A stretch of DNA of 14,309 nucleotides, from the NCBI GenBank assembly GCA_900128395.1, contig LT649764.1, positions 1 through 14,309 of the forward strand, in the 5' to 3' direction. The notes beneath the pieces are model-generated. The model was not told the DNA's origin, made no database searches, and saw only the letters and a list, made by a program, of their open reading frames with translations. Shown here piece by piece: positions 13,273 to 14,309 of the stretch. The position numbers and the translations under genes were made by a program. This stretch comes from Stramenopiles sp. TOSAG23-2. Lineage: Eukaryota > Sar. How positions within the stretch are numbered: the first letter of the stretch is position 1; each line of letters begins with the position of its first letter.

Positions 13273-14309
13273 TCAAATCCCACCCATCAATGCATATTTA
13301 ATTTCTAAATAATCATCCATCCCATATTTACTACCTTCACGACCAGTCCCAGATTCTTTAATACCACCAAATGGTGCCACTTCACTGGATAAAACACCTT
13401 CATTCACACCAACCATACCATATTCCAATGCTTCCGTCACACGGAAACTACGACCTAAATCTTTTGTATAAAAATATGCAGCAAGACCAGCGGATGTATC
13501 ATTTGCCAATTCAATAACTTCATTTTCTTCTTTAAAACGAATCAATGGTGCAACTGGGCCAAATGTTTCTTCATAGGAGCAACGCATTGATGGTGTGACA
13601 TCTGCTAATATAGTAGGTTTAAAGAAATTTTCCCCATTGTTAACAAGATCATCATTTGATTCAACTTGATATGCAAGCCTTGCACCTTGTTCAATTGCAT
13701 CTTTCACATGTTCCTCCACTTTTTCCACACCTCTTGAATTGATTAAAGGTCCAATAGTAACATCATCAGCTGCACCATTACCAATTTTAAATTTCCTAAC
13801 TTCATCAATTAATTTATTTAAAAATTCATCATATACTCCCTCTTGTACATATATACGATTTGCACATACACATGTTTGTCCAGCATTACGAAATTTTGAC
13901 AACAAAAGACCTTGGACAGCACTATCAAGATCTGCATCATCAAATACAATAAATGGTGCATTACCACCAGCTTCCAATGATACTTTTTTCATCGTACTAC
14001 TACATTTTTCTAACAATGTTTTTCCAACAGCAGTTGATCCAGTGAATGATAATTTACGAATTGATGGATGTGTACTTAATGCATTGCCAATTGTTGCTGC
14101 ATCACTTCGATCCCCTGTAACTACATTAAAGACACCATCTGGTATTCCAGCTCTGATACCTAATTCAGCTAATGCTAATGCGGATAATGGTGTATCTTCA
14201 CTTGGTTTACATACAATTGTACATCCAGCTGCTAATGCTGGTCCTGCTTTACGTGTAATCATTGCACTCGGAAAGTTCCATGGGGTAATCATTGCAGCTA
14301 CACCGATTC
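13273..14309 (-). CDS. gabD-like: Succinate-semialdehyde dehydrogenase (NAD(P)+-dependent aldehyde dehydrogenase), 5'-partial
   Basis: The C-terminal about 344 residues of an aldehyde dehydrogenase of the succinate-semialdehyde (GabD/SSADH) type, which oxidises succinate semialdehyde to succinate, the last step of the GABA shunt. The open frame runs off the window: codons IGVAA precede the Met at 14292, and IGVAAMITPWNFP is internal to the family, so that Met is not the start. Family size is about 480-490, so roughly 140 N-terminal residues are missing. Visible are PWNFP with the oxyanion Asn, KPSEDTPLSALALAELG, cofactor-binding FTGSTAVGK, general base Glu in LEAGGNAPFIVFDDADLD, and catalytic Cys in NAGQTCVCANR (Cys codon at 13870-13872). 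The end APFGGIKESGTGREGSKYGMDDYLEIKY is characteristic of SSADH rather than other ALDHs. Cys-x-Cys at the active site is as in SSADH enzymes under redox control. Location is probably mitochondrial, but the targeting region lies outside the window. Confidence 0.9.
   Translation of the reverse strand, partial: IGVAAMITPWNFPSAMITRKAGPALAAGCTIVCKPSEDTPLSALALAELGIRAGIPDGVFNVVTGDRSDAATIGNALSTHPSIRKLSFTGSTAVGKTLLEKCSSTMKKVSLEAGGNAPFIVFDDADLDSAVQGLLLSKFRNAGQTCVCANRIYVQEGVYDEFLNKLIDEVRKFKIGNGAADDVTIGPLINSRGVEKVEEHVKDAIEQGARLAYQVESNDDLVNNGENFFKPTILADVTPSMRCSYEETFGPVAPLIRFKEENEVIELANDTSAGLAAYFYTKDLGRSFRVTEALEYGMVGVNEGVLSSEVAPFGGIKESGTGREGSKYGMDDYLEIKYALMGGI

Overview
This looks like nuclear DNA from an AT-rich unicellular eukaryote. 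The coding blocks are long and apparently intronless. They have A-rich leaders (CAACAAC...ATG, an A at -3) and are separated by very AT-rich spacers with (AT)n tracts. The protein families (SLC44 transporter, ecdysteroid-kinase-like/CHK kinase, kinesin, dual-specificity phosphatase) are eukaryotic, and there is no bacterial operon structure. A stramenopile alga such as a diatom is my best guess, but nothing in the window proves the lineage.

Layout, left to right. 200-4291 (+): a 1363-residue choline-transporter-like (SLC44/CTL) membrane protein with a roughly 530-residue cytosolic tail that contains a degenerate transglutaminase-like fold. 4682-6094 (+): a CHK/EcKL small-molecule kinase. 6409-9390 (-): a 993-residue protein with an intact kinesin motor core between two alpha/beta-hydrolase-like domains. 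9643-10653 (+): an RsuA/RluB-type pseudouridine synthase with an S4 domain. 11558-12397 (+): a dual-specificity phosphatase. 12839-13262: a 424-bp non-autonomous hAT-like DNA transposon with 16-bp terminal inverted repeats and a perfect 8-bp target duplication. 13273-14309 (-): succinate-semialdehyde dehydrogenase, 5'-truncated by the window edge.

The genes do not form an obvious pathway. The CTL protein and the CHK kinase lie in tandem, and both families handle small polar or alcohol substrates, so a functional link is possible but unproven. The kinase and kinesin genes converge on a GC-richer spacer with several hairpins. The kinesin and pseudouridine synthase genes diverge from a 252-bp shared upstream region.

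The most unusual content is architectural. A kinesin motor is built between two hydrolase-like domains, one with the nucleophile replaced by Gly and one with Asp at that place. An SLC44 transporter is fused to a transglutaminase-like domain that has lost the Cys and His of the triad but kept the Asp. A hAT-like element has inserted 2 bp beyond the stop codon of the dehydrogenase gene, so it probably supplies its 3' UTR.
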